From Flavobacterium sp. (GTDB lineage: Bacteria; Bacteroidota; Bacteroidia; Flavobacteriales; Flavobacteriaceae), in assembly GCF_003525665.1 (NCBI RefSeq), contig NZ_DQDX01000065.1:1-8970 (forward strand): DNA of 8,970 nucleotides. Reading direction: 5' to 3'. Shown in pieces: positions 1 to 6,314 of the stretch. A program made the translations under genes and the position numbers. The notes below the pieces were generated by a model. That model did no database searches. It saw only the letters and a program-made list of their open reading frames with translations, and was not told the DNA's origin. Every line of letters begins with the position of its first letter. Within the stretch, counting starts at the first letter, position 1.

Positions 1-1
1 A

Positions 2-892
2 GCCAGATTTTATGGAATTCCTTTAGATTTTATCGGAAATAAGAAAGAACGTTTGAAAGACATTTTGAAGAATAGTTACCGATTTACCATTTTTGATTTA
101 TCGGATAAAATTCTTGAAAAAGTGTTGCAGAAATTTCAGAATAAAAAGTTCGATTACATAAATGGTTATACTTCTTCTATCGTTTTATTTGCTAAATTTC
201 TTCAAAAGAAAAACATTATTTTAACCTCGGTTTGTCCAACGTTGAAATGTTGCGTCGTTACTTCCGAAATGTTATTTGAAGAAGATAAACTATTGATGGA
301 AAAACAATTTGGAGTTCCAATAATCAACGAATATGGTGCTTCCGAATTGGACTTGATAGCTTTTCAAAATCCAAATGATGAATGGCAAGTAAATTCTGAA
401 ACGTTATTGATAGAAATTTTAGATGAAAATGATAACGTTCTTCCCAACGGAAAAGAAGGTCGAATTATTATTACGTCATTGTACAATAAAGCGCATCCGT
501 TCATTCGATATGATATTGGCGATGTTGGAATTCTTGATGAAAAAAGTACCTTCAAAAAACCAATTCTAAAAAAATTAATTGGACGAACCAACGATATTGC
601 CATTCTTCCAAGCGGAAAAAAATCACCTGGATTAACATTTTACTACGTAACCAAAAGCATTATTGAAGACGACGGAAATGTAAAAGAATTTGTGATTAAA
701 CAAACAAAAATCGATACTTTTGAAGTGGAATATGTAAGTGAAAATGCCTTAACCGAAAATCAAATTCTAACTATTGAAAAAGCAATTACAACTTATTTAG
801 AAAGTGGTTTGACGTTTACATTTACCAGAAAAGAAAAATTACAACGAAGTAAAAGCGGAAAATTGAAACAGTTTGTTTCGTTGGTGAAATAA
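2..892 (+). CDS. CapK/PaaK-like adenylate-forming ligase (phenylacetate-CoA ligase family), 5'-truncated
   Basis: The reading frame is open to the left edge (in-frame codons from base 2 read ARFYGIPLDF), so the gene begins outside the window and the TTG at 53 is not its start. About 296 C-terminal residues are present; the family usually has 430-460. Visible ANL-superfamily motifs are YGASE (332-346, adenine/acyl-site loop), RYDIGD (506-523, ribose-binding Asp), GRTNDI (from 581, hinge to the C-terminal domain) and a terminal SGKLK with the expected catalytic lysine (860-862). The family activates a carboxylic acid with ATP as an acyl-adenylate, often passing it to CoA. Members called CapK occur in polysaccharide clusters, where they are thought to help add acyl or amino-acid groups, though the substrate is rarely known. 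Here it lies 24 bases before the ORF6N gene and upstream of wecB, so a role in decorating the polysaccharide is an inference. Family assignment is solid; substrate is unknown. Confidence 0.85.
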   Translation, partial: ARFYGIPLDFIGNKKERLKDILKNSYRFTIFDLSDKILEKVLQKFQNKKFDYINGYTSSIVLFAKFLQKKNIILTSVCPTLKCCVVTSEMLFEEDKLLMEKQFGVPIINEYGASELDLIAFQNPNDEWQVNSETLLIEILDENDNVLPNGKEGRIIITSLYNKAHPFIRYDIGDVGILDEKSTFKKPILKKLIGRTNDIAILPSGKKSPGLTFYYVTKSIIEDDGNVKEFVIKQTKIDTFEVEYVSENALTENQILTIEKAITTYLESGLTFTFTRKEKLQRSKSGKLKQFVSLVK

Positions 893-916
893 AATATAAA
901 CCATTAAAATAAAAAT

Positions 917-1444
917 ATGAGCCAAAATTTAATTATTTCAGAAGAAACGATTTCAGATAAAATTTACTTTATTAGAAATCAAAAAGTGATGTTAGACAGA
1001 GATTTAGCAATGCTTTATGGTATTGAAACTAAAAGATTAAAAGAACAAGTTAAACGTAATCTTTCTAGATTTCCTGAAGATTTTATGTTTGAATTAACAA
1101 AGGATGAATTTGCAAATTGGAGGTCGCAAATTGCGACCTCCAATTCTGATAAAATGGGTTTACGATATACGCCAATGGTATTTACTGAACACGGAGTTCT
1201 AATGTTATCAAGTGTTTTGAATAGTGATAAAGCTATTCAAACGAATATTCAAATTATGAGGATCTTTACCAAAGTACGTCAAATGCTTTTGGATACAACC
1301 GATTTGAAAATTGATATTATGCAAATTCAGAAAAAACTTGAAAATCACGATAAGAATATTGAGTTGGTTTTTAGTTATTTGGATGAATTAACTGATAATA
1401 AGGAAAATGAAAAGCCAAGAACAAAAATTGGTTATAAAAAATGA
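917..1444 (+). CDS. ORF6N domain-containing DNA-binding-type protein
   Basis: This 175-residue protein matches the ORF6N domain over roughly residues 8-101. Signature stretches are IYFIRNQKVMLDRDLAMLYG (17-36), KRNLSRFPEDFMFEL (46-60), SQIATS (70-75) and FTEHGVLMLSSVL (89-101). The C-terminal part (about 125-165) is charged and probably helical or coiled-coil, with a basic tail ending KIGYKK. ORF6N is named from a phage protein and is found with KilA-N/BRO-type domains in phages and mobile elements; it is also common as a stand-alone chromosomal gene in Bacteroidota. DNA binding is presumed from the family and the cellular role is unknown. It sits between a CapK-like ligase and wecB, in the same direction, with no sugar-metabolism function of its own. 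An inverted repeat of 31 bases lies inside its frame at 1115-1145. ATG at 917 fits the usual domain N-terminus. A capsule-locus regulator or a mobile passenger are both possible. Confidence 0.88.
   Translation: MSQNLIISEETISDKIYFIRNQKVMLDRDLAMLYGIETKRLKEQVKRNLSRFPEDFMFELTKDEFANWRSQIATSNSDKMGLRYTPMVFTEHGVLMLSSVLNSDKAIQTNIQIMRIFTKVRQMLLDTTDLKIDIMQIQKKLENHDKNIELVFSYLDELTDNKENEKPRTKIGYKK
1115..1145. repeat. 31-bp near-perfect palindrome inside the ORF6N gene
   Basis: Left arm AATTGGAGGTCGCAA (1115-1129), one-base centre (A, 1130) and right arm TTGCGACCTCCAATT (1131-1145) are exact reverse complements, giving a 15-bp inverted repeat. It encodes the residues NWRSQIATSN and uses AGG, TCG and GCG, codons that are uncommon in this AT-rich sequence. 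Symmetry suggests a dimeric protein-binding site or DNA/RNA hairpin, but no function can be proved from the sequence. Confidence 0.95.
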
Positions 1445-1456
1445 TTAACATAACGA

Positions 1457-1498
1457 CAGTATCTTTAAATTCAAAAGATACTGAAACGAGTTCAGTAT
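1457..1498 (+). repeat. Two overlapping, mutually exclusive hairpins just before wecB
   Basis: Stem A pairs CAGTATCTTT (1457-1466) with AAAGATACTG (1474-1483) around a 7-base loop. Stem B pairs ATACTGAA (1478-1485) with TTCAGTAT (1491-1498) around a 5-base loop. They share bases 1478-1483, so only one can form at a time in a transcript. Stem B ends two bases before the wecB ATG, so it could cover the start region. No T-run follows either stem, so a classic intrinsic terminator is not supported. The core ACTGAAACGAGTTCAGT resembles dispersed intergenic repeats I recall from flavobacterial genomes, so this may instead be a repeat unit. Confidence 0.6.
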
Positions 1499-1500
1499 AA

Positions 1501-2586
1501 ATGAAAATAACCATAATTGCAGGCGCAAGACCAAATTTTATTAAAATCGCTCCCATTATAAAAGCGATTGAAAAACAGCAATCTGAAGGAAAAACTATTT
1601 CTTACAGATTAGTTCACACAGGTCAGCATTATGATAAAAATTTGAGTGATACTTTTTTTGAAGAGTTGAATATTCCGCATCCAAATGCAAATTTGGAAGT
1701 AAAAAGTGGTTCGCAGGCTGAGCAAACTGGTGCAATAATGGTTGCTTTTGAAAAAGAATTAACTCAAAATCCTTGTGATTTAGTTTTGGTTGTTGGCGAT
1801 GTCAATTCGACTATGGCTTGTGCAATTGTTGCTAAGAAAATGAATATAAAAGTTGCTCATGTTGAAGCCGGAATTCGATCTGGTGACATGACTATGCCCG
1901 AAGAAATTAACCGAATTGTTACCGATAGTATCACTGATTATTTCTTTACAACTTCAAAATCTGCTTCCGAAAATTTATTGAAAAATGGTGTCGATTCCTC
2001 AAATGTTCATTTTGTTGGAAATGTGATGATTGATACTTTACATCAGAATTTAAATCGGATTTCTGCTCCCAGTTTTTGGAGTGAATTTGGTTTAGAAAAT
2101 GGGAATTATATCATTTTGACTTTACATCGTCCATCGAATGTTGACGAAGAACAATCGTTGATTAATTTATTAGAAGGCATTGACAAAATGGTTGGCGATA
2201 AAAAAATAATTTTTCCAATTCATCCTCGAACGAAAGCAATATTAGGTGAACAAAATTTGAATTTGAAAAACATCTTATTTGTAGAACCGCAAGGTTACTT
2301 GAATTTTATGTATTTGATAAAAAACAGTTTTGCTGTGATTACCGATTCAGGTGGAATTTCTGAGGAAACTACGGTTTTAGGAATTCCGTGTTTTACAATG
2401 AGAACCACAACAGAACGACCAGAAACAATTGAAATTGGAACTAATAATCTAGTTGGGGTTTCAATAGAAAATTTGACTTTAGAATTTACGAAATTTCTAG
2501 AAAATGGTTTGTCTAAAAGAGGAATACCTGAGCTATGGGATGGAAAAGCATCTGAGAGAATTATTGCTATTTTATTAAAAGTTTAA
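1501..2586 (+). CDS. wecB: UDP-N-acetylglucosamine 2-epimerase, non-hydrolysing (UDP-ManNAc synthesis)
   Basis: The 361-residue cytoplasmic enzyme interconverts UDP-GlcNAc and UDP-ManNAc, supplying N-acetylmannosamine-type sugars for surface polysaccharide. The full length matches the family (about 360-380). Visible motifs are GARPNFIKIAPI with Arg10 and Lys15 (the equivalents of E. coli WecB Arg10/Lys15), TGQHYD (40-45), GDVNST with Asp100, HVEAGIRSGD with Glu122, PEEINR (133-138), HRPSNVD with His209, PIHPRT (239-244) and TDSGGISEE (281-289, UDP/phosphate binding). All expected active-site residues appear present. The start is fixed: TAA directly precedes the ATG in frame, and position 10 of the motif then matches the family. 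No Shine-Dalgarno sequence is seen; overlapping hairpins lie just upstream. A UDP-ManNAc dehydrogenase (WecC) is not in the window, so the sugar may be used as ManNAc or processed by an enzyme encoded elsewhere. Confidence 0.95.
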   Translation: MKITIIAGARPNFIKIAPIIKAIEKQQSEGKTISYRLVHTGQHYDKNLSDTFFEELNIPHPNANLEVKSGSQAEQTGAIMVAFEKELTQNPCDLVLVVGDVNSTMACAIVAKKMNIKVAHVEAGIRSGDMTMPEEINRIVTDSITDYFFTTSKSASENLLKNGVDSSNVHFVGNVMIDTLHQNLNRISAPSFWSEFGLENGNYIILTLHRPSNVDEEQSLINLLEGIDKMVGDKKIIFPIHPRTKAILGEQNLNLKNILFVEPQGYLNFMYLIKNSFAVITDSGGISEETTVLGIPCFTMRTTTERPETIEIGTNNLVGVSIENLTLEFTKFLENGLSKRGIPELWDGKASERIIAILLKV

Positions 2587-2687
2587 CCACAAAGGTCAAA
2601 AAAAATGCACGAAGAACACTATTTATACTTTGATTCTAACAACTTACATTGTGAGCTTTGTGCTTCCATTGTGTCTTCGTGGTAAAA
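2586..2687. repeat. Imperfect long inverted repeat in the wecB-glycosyltransferase gap
   Basis: The spacer opens with ACCACAAAG (2586-2594, overlapping the last base of the wecB stop) and closes with CTTCGTGGT (2675-2683), which pair over 8 of 9 positions. A second pair inside, GCACGAAG (2607-2614) with CTTTGTGC (2656-2663), matches at all eight positions if one G-U pair is allowed. The repeated theme CACAAAG/CACGAAG appears in both arms in opposite orientation. The right end reaches the ATG of the next gene within four bases. Elements with ACCACAAAGG...CTTTGTGGT ends are, from memory, common between genes in Bacteroidota and several other phyla. Their function is unclear; a transcript leader structure or a decayed mobile repeat are options. 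Confidence 0.6.
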
Positions 2688-3872
2688 ATGAAAGAAATCC
2701 TAATTATATCCAATTATTATCCGCCAGAAAAAGGTGCTGCTGCCAATAGAATTGAGCAGTTGGCCTTAAAATTACATGAAAATAATTATAAGGTTTCGGT
2801 AATTTGTCCGCTTGGAAATTATCCTAAAGGTGAATTGTTTCCTGAGTATAGAGGCAAATTTTCGGTTACTGAAAGTCGAGATAATATTGCTGTAAAACGT
2901 CTTTGGATTTATCCGAGTGTTAGCAAAAATTTGGTTGTTAGAATTATTTCTGTTTTGTCTTTTTCGCTGAGCTTGTTTTTCTATTTATTGTTTAAAAAGA
3001 CGCCTCAAAAAGTGGTGGTTCAATCTCCGCCTTTATTACTTTCTTTTATCTCTGTTTTTGTCCTTTCTTTAAAAAATAAAAAGATAATTCTCAACATTTC
3101 AGATCTTTGGCCATTGGCAGCAATTGAGTTGAAAGCTTTGAAAGAAAACTCCTTTTCGCATAAATTCTCGTTATTTTTAGAACGATTTATTTATAAAAAA
3201 GCAACATTAATCATTGGACAATCTAACGAAATTATTACACATGTAAAATCCATATTTCCTGAAAAAAATTGTTATTTATATCGAAATTTTCCAGATCATA
3301 AAGTTGAAAATTTTGATTTGAAATTGGAAGAAAATCAGCCTATAAAACTATTTTATGCTGGGCTTTTAGGAATTGCACAAGGCGTTTATGAATTGTGTGA
3401 AAAAATCGATTTAAATGGCTTAAACATTGAATTGCATCTGTTTGGTGATGGTGTAGAAAAAAATCAAATAGAAGCTTTAATTTCATCAGAAAAAGGTAAA
3501 AATATCTTCTTTCACGGTATGATGGAACGCAACCATTTGCACGATAAATTAAAATCATTTGATATTGCAATTGTTCCGCTGAGAGTTCGAATTTATGGTT
3601 CTGTTCCTTCAAAGATTTTCGAATATGGTGCTCTTGGATTTCCAATTTTATACTTTGGAGGTGGTGAAGGCGAAACTATTGTTCTAGAAAACGATATGGG
3701 TTGGGTTGCATCTGTAGAAAACTACACTGATTTGAATTCTCAATTACAATTGATTTCTAAAATGAGTAAATCAGATTTATTTGAAATGAAGAAAAGAATA
3801 TTTGACGAAAGTAAAAATAGGTTCAATTTAGATAATCAAATGCAGTACTTGATTGAAAAAGATGTTTTTTAA
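2688..3872 (+). CDS. Family 4 glycosyltransferase, WbuB-like
   Basis: A 394-residue GT-B glycosyltransferase of the GT4 WbuB-like group, expected to add one sugar to the lipid-linked repeat unit on the cytoplasmic face of the membrane. The N-terminal domain begins ILIISNYYPPEKGAAANR (4-21), typical of this group, and includes a hydrophobic stretch at about 86-102 that may contact the membrane, and NISDLWP (136-142). The C-terminal nucleotide-sugar domain shows YAGLLGIAQG (223-232), LFGDG (251-255) and PSKIFEYGALGFPIL (307-321) with the conserved Glu312. I chose ATG 2688 rather than TTG 2658, because the ten extra residues (MCFHCVFVVK) come from the upstream inverted repeat and the family starts right at the first beta strand. 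WbuB itself transfers a fucosamine-type sugar; donor and acceptor here cannot be read from the sequence. Its stop overlaps the convergent phosphotransferase gene. Confidence 0.9.
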   Translation: MKEILIISNYYPPEKGAAANRIEQLALKLHENNYKVSVICPLGNYPKGELFPEYRGKFSVTESRDNIAVKRLWIYPSVSKNLVVRIISVLSFSLSLFFYLLFKKTPQKVVVQSPPLLLSFISVFVLSLKNKKIILNISDLWPLAAIELKALKENSFSHKFSLFLERFIYKKATLIIGQSNEIITHVKSIFPEKNCYLYRNFPDHKVENFDLKLEENQPIKLFYAGLLGIAQGVYELCEKIDLNGLNIELHLFGDGVEKNQIEALISSEKGKNIFFHGMMERNHLHDKLKSFDIAIVPLRVRIYGSVPSKIFEYGALGFPILYFGGGEGETIVLENDMGWVASVENYTDLNSQLQLISKMSKSDLFEMKKRIFDESKNRFNLDNQMQYLIEKDVF

Positions 3873-5236
3873 TAGGCCTTGTCTTCGCCTTTAAAAATAT
3901 TAATAACCGTTTGAATAATGATTTTGATGTCCATTACAATAGACCAATTTTCTATATAAAAAACGTCAAATTTGATTCGGTTTATCATGTCTTCATCGGT
4001 TTCAATTTCGCCACGATATCCTTTTACCTGAGCTAAACCAGTGATACCAGGCTTAACATAATGACGTACCATATACTTCTTTATTTTACTAGCATACGAT
4101 TTATTTTGTGACCATAAGTGAGGTCTTGGCCCAACAACAGACATATCGCCTAGTAAAACATTAAAGAACTGCGGCAATTCATCTAAACTTGTTTTACGCA
4201 TAAATCTTCCCATCTTGGTAACTCTTGGGTCGTTTTTAGAAGCTTCTCTTTCTGTGGTTTCGTTGACTTGCATCGAACGAAATTTATAACAAAAAAATTC
4301 GTTTTCATCTAAACCTGGTCTTCCTTGTTTGAAGAAAATAGGTCCTTTAGATTCTAATTTAATTAAAATAGCGATCAAAGGCATTAACCAAGAAAGGATG
4401 AGAACGATAACCAAAAAAGAAAAAACTATGTCAAATCCTCTTTTAATACCTTTTATTGTTGGGTTATGAAGTTGCGTTTTTTGAAGCGATAAAACAGGGA
4501 AAAGCTCATAATAATCAATTCTCATGTTTTTAGAAAATATCTCTTTTGTATCGGGAATGAATTTTATTTGCTTTTTATTATCGTCTGCAAACTCAACTAA
4601 ATCTTTTAGTTTTTCGTTAGAAATTTCATTTAATGAACAATAAATTTCATCGATGTTTTTCTCTAAAACAAATTGTTTTAAGTCTTCTACTTTACCTTTA
4701 ACTTCTGCATTTTGTTTTTTATCTGAAAAATAGCCTTCGAATCTATATCCATAATCTTTTCTACTTTCAAAGACTTCTTTAAGTCGGATTGCCTCTGGAG
4801 TATAGCCAATAATTATTGCACTTCTAAAATTATTTTGGGTAATAATTCGATATCTCTTTAAATAGTAAAACAAAAAGTATTTGAATAAAATTATAATAAA
4901 GAAACTACAAGACATGAATATTGCAATTGCTTTTCCACTAAAAATCGCCGTCTTTACAAACGGAAAAAAAGCAATGACGACTAATAAAAATAAAGCCGCT
5001 TGTCGAATCAGCTTTGAGATTATTTCTACAGGAGTTGTAAATCGATACACGTCATAGAAACGTACTATAAATGCTATAAAAAACCATGCAAACGATTGAT
5101 ATAAAATATATGATACCATGTTTAAGTTTAATTCTCTAAAGAAAAATAAACTCAAAATGGTAATAACCAAAACGTCAAGAGAAACGCTTATTGGTCTTAT
5201 ATATTTAGAATATCTACCTGTTTGTTGTGCAACCAT
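3869..5236 (-). CDS. Polyprenyl glycosylphosphotransferase (initiating sugar-1-phosphate transferase, WcaJ/WbaP type)
   Basis: This 455-residue inner-membrane enzyme would start repeat-unit synthesis by moving a sugar-1-phosphate from a UDP-sugar to undecaprenyl phosphate. About four N-terminal membrane segments (15-33, 44-61, 78-97, 103-126) are followed by a soluble Rossmann-like region starting AIIIGYTPEAIRL (about 140-255), a further hydrophobic segment (267-293) and the catalytic domain. Motifs are KRGFD (265-269), KFRSM (318-322), SLDELPQF (350-357) with the Asp352-Glu353 catalytic dyad, GDMSVVGPRP (363-372) and KPGITGLAQVKG (395-406). Length and layout equal the full-length WcaJ/WbaP class, rather than the short PglC form. 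Often the first sugar is glucose or galactose, but specificity is not readable. It is the last gene of the minus-strand block, three bases downstream of the UXS gene, and its stop overlaps that of the convergent glycosyltransferase gene. Confidence 0.94.
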   Translation of the reverse strand: MVAQQTGRYSKYIRPISVSLDVLVITILSLFFFRELNLNMVSYILYQSFAWFFIAFIVRFYDVYRFTTPVEIISKLIRQAALFLLVVIAFFPFVKTAIFSGKAIAIFMSCSFFIIILFKYFLFYYLKRYRIITQNNFRSAIIIGYTPEAIRLKEVFESRKDYGYRFEGYFSDKKQNAEVKGKVEDLKQFVLEKNIDEIYCSLNEISNEKLKDLVEFADDNKKQIKFIPDTKEIFSKNMRIDYYELFPVLSLQKTQLHNPTIKGIKRGFDIVFSFLVIVLILSWLMPLIAILIKLESKGPIFFKQGRPGLDENEFFCYKFRSMQVNETTEREASKNDPRVTKMGRFMRKTSLDELPQFFNVLLGDMSVVGPRPHLWSQNKSYASKIKKYMVRHYVKPGITGLAQVKGYRGEIETDEDMINRIKFDVFYIENWSIVMDIKIIIQTVINIFKGEDKAY

Positions 5237-5239
5237 AAA

Positions 5240-6223
5240 TTAATGAATGTACCCTTTAAAATCTTTGTGTTCTTCTTTTAAAAGTTCATCTAAAGACAAT
5301 GATTTAAAATATTCGTAAGTTAATTTCATACCTTCATCTCTTTTTACTTTGGCTTCCCAACCTAGCAATTCTTTTGCTTTAGTTGTATCTGGTTGACGTT
5401 GTAACGGATCGTTTATAGGTAGCGGATGATAAACTACTTTTTGGTTTGTACCTGTTAGTTTTATGATTTCTTCTGCAAAATCTTTGATGGTAATTTCGTC
5501 TGGATTTCCAATGTTTACCGGATAAGCATAATCAGAATGTAATAATCTGAAAATTCCTTCTACTTGATCGGTTACATAACAAAAAGAACGTGTTTGCATT
5601 CCGTCTCCAAAAATGGTTAAATCTTCTCCACGAAGTGCCTGACCAATAAATGCAGGAATTACACGACCATCATTTAATCGCATTCTTGGACCGTAAGTAT
5701 TAAAAATTCTAACTATTCTTGTTTCAACACCATGAAAAGTGTGATAAGCCATTGTTATTGATTCTTGAAAACGTTTTGCTTCATCATAAACACCTCTTGG
5801 TCCAATGGTGTTTACATTTCCATAATAATCTTCGGTTTGAGGATGAACTAATGGATCTCCATAAACTTCGGATGTTGATGCTATTAAAATTCTTGCTTTT
5901 TTTACACGTGCCAAACCTAAAAGATTGTGTGTTCCTAGTGAACCAACTTTAAGTGTTTGAATTGGAATTTTTAAATAATCGATTGGACTTGCAGGCGATG
6001 CAAAATGAAGAATATAATCTAGCTTTCCTGGAACGTGAACAAATTTAGTTACATCGTGATGATAAAATTCAAAATCTTTATGTTTGAAAAGGTGTTCAAT
6101 ATTTTTTAAATCTCCGGTAATTAGGTTGTCCATTCCAATAACATAATATCCTTCGGCAATAAAACGGTCACAAAGATGTGATCCTAAAAACCCAGCAGCA
6201 CCGGTAATTAATATTCTTTTCAT
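5240..6223 (-). CDS. uxs: UDP-glucuronate decarboxylase (UDP-xylose synthase), extended SDR
   Basis: The 327-residue cytoplasmic NAD-dependent enzyme converts UDP-glucuronate to UDP-xylose, a donor for polysaccharide synthesis. The cofactor loop GAAGFLG is at residues 8-14, then MDNLITGDLKNIEHL (31-45), HDVTKF (56-61), HFASPASPIDYLKIPIQTLK (73-92), STSEVYGDP (116-124) with Thr117 and Glu119, and YDEAKR (146-151) with the Tyr146/Lys150 pair. RIFNTYGPRM (172-181) and DGMQTRSFCYV (207-217) are also typical. These stretches are diagnostic for UXS rather than for epimerases or dTDP-glucose dehydratase. I chose ATG 6223, which places the first beta strand (MKRILITG) at the N-terminus as in homologues; an in-frame ATG at 6253 would add ten residues (MTANKTNFTY). 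UDP-glucuronate must come from a UDP-glucose dehydrogenase encoded elsewhere. The gene is three bases upstream of the phosphotransferase gene, so the two are probably cotranscribed. Confidence 0.95.
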   Translation of the reverse strand: MKRILITGAAGFLGSHLCDRFIAEGYYVIGMDNLITGDLKNIEHLFKHKDFEFYHHDVTKFVHVPGKLDYILHFASPASPIDYLKIPIQTLKVGSLGTHNLLGLARVKKARILIASTSEVYGDPLVHPQTEDYYGNVNTIGPRGVYDEAKRFQESITMAYHTFHGVETRIVRIFNTYGPRMRLNDGRVIPAFIGQALRGEDLTIFGDGMQTRSFCYVTDQVEGIFRLLHSDYAYPVNIGNPDEITIKDFAEEIIKLTGTNQKVVYHPLPINDPLQRQPDTTKAKELLGWEAKVKRDEGMKLTYEYFKSLSLDELLKEEHKDFKGYIH

Positions 6224-6260
6224 ATATGTAAAATTTGTTTTGTTTGCTGTCATATATGGT

Positions 6261-6313
6261 ATCGCCTTTTTATTATTGATGTTTGCTTGCGCAAACTTGT
6301 TGTTAATGGCGAT
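6261..6313 (-). repeat. Nested inverted repeats in the polymerase-UXS intergenic leader
   Basis: Read on the minus strand, an outer pair ATCGCC (6313-6308) and GGCGAT (6266-6261) encloses an inner hairpin GTTTGC-GCAA-GCAAAC (6296-6281), whose loop is a GNRA-type tetraloop (GCAA). The outer stem begins one base after the polymerase stop codon. No T-tract follows on the minus strand, so it is not an obvious intrinsic terminator. It could be an RNA processing or stability structure between the two coding regions, or a small repeat element. Confidence 0.45.
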
Positions 6314-6314
6314 T

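Noticed and set aside
53..55. TTG at 53 as the start of the CapK-like gene
   Set aside because: The frame is open to base 2 with family-like sequence and two thirds of the expected protein is present, so the true start is outside the window.
364..603. Minus-strand 79-codon open frame inside the CapK-like gene
   Set aside because: It lies fully within a gene with clear ANL motifs and shows no recognisable domain; it is an antisense shadow.
1457..1483. Intrinsic terminator after the ORF6N gene
   Set aside because: The 10-bp stem is AT-rich and is followed by AAACGAG rather than a T-tract, so termination cannot be claimed.
1371..1556. Minus-strand 61-codon open frame across the ORF6N-wecB border
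   Set aside because: It overlaps two well-supported genes antisense, with low-complexity hydrophobic sequence and no family resemblance.
2586..2687. Insertion sequence remnant with terminal inverted repeats
   Set aside because: The ends pair over only nine bases with a mismatch, no transposase fragment lies between them, and no target-site duplication is evident.
3340..3645. Minus-strand 101-codon open frame inside the WbuB-like gene
   Set aside because: Antisense to conserved glycosyltransferase motifs; no recognisable domain.
5719..5952. Plus-strand 77-codon open frame opposite UXS
   Set aside because: Antisense to the UXS catalytic motifs; composition is that of a reverse-frame translation.
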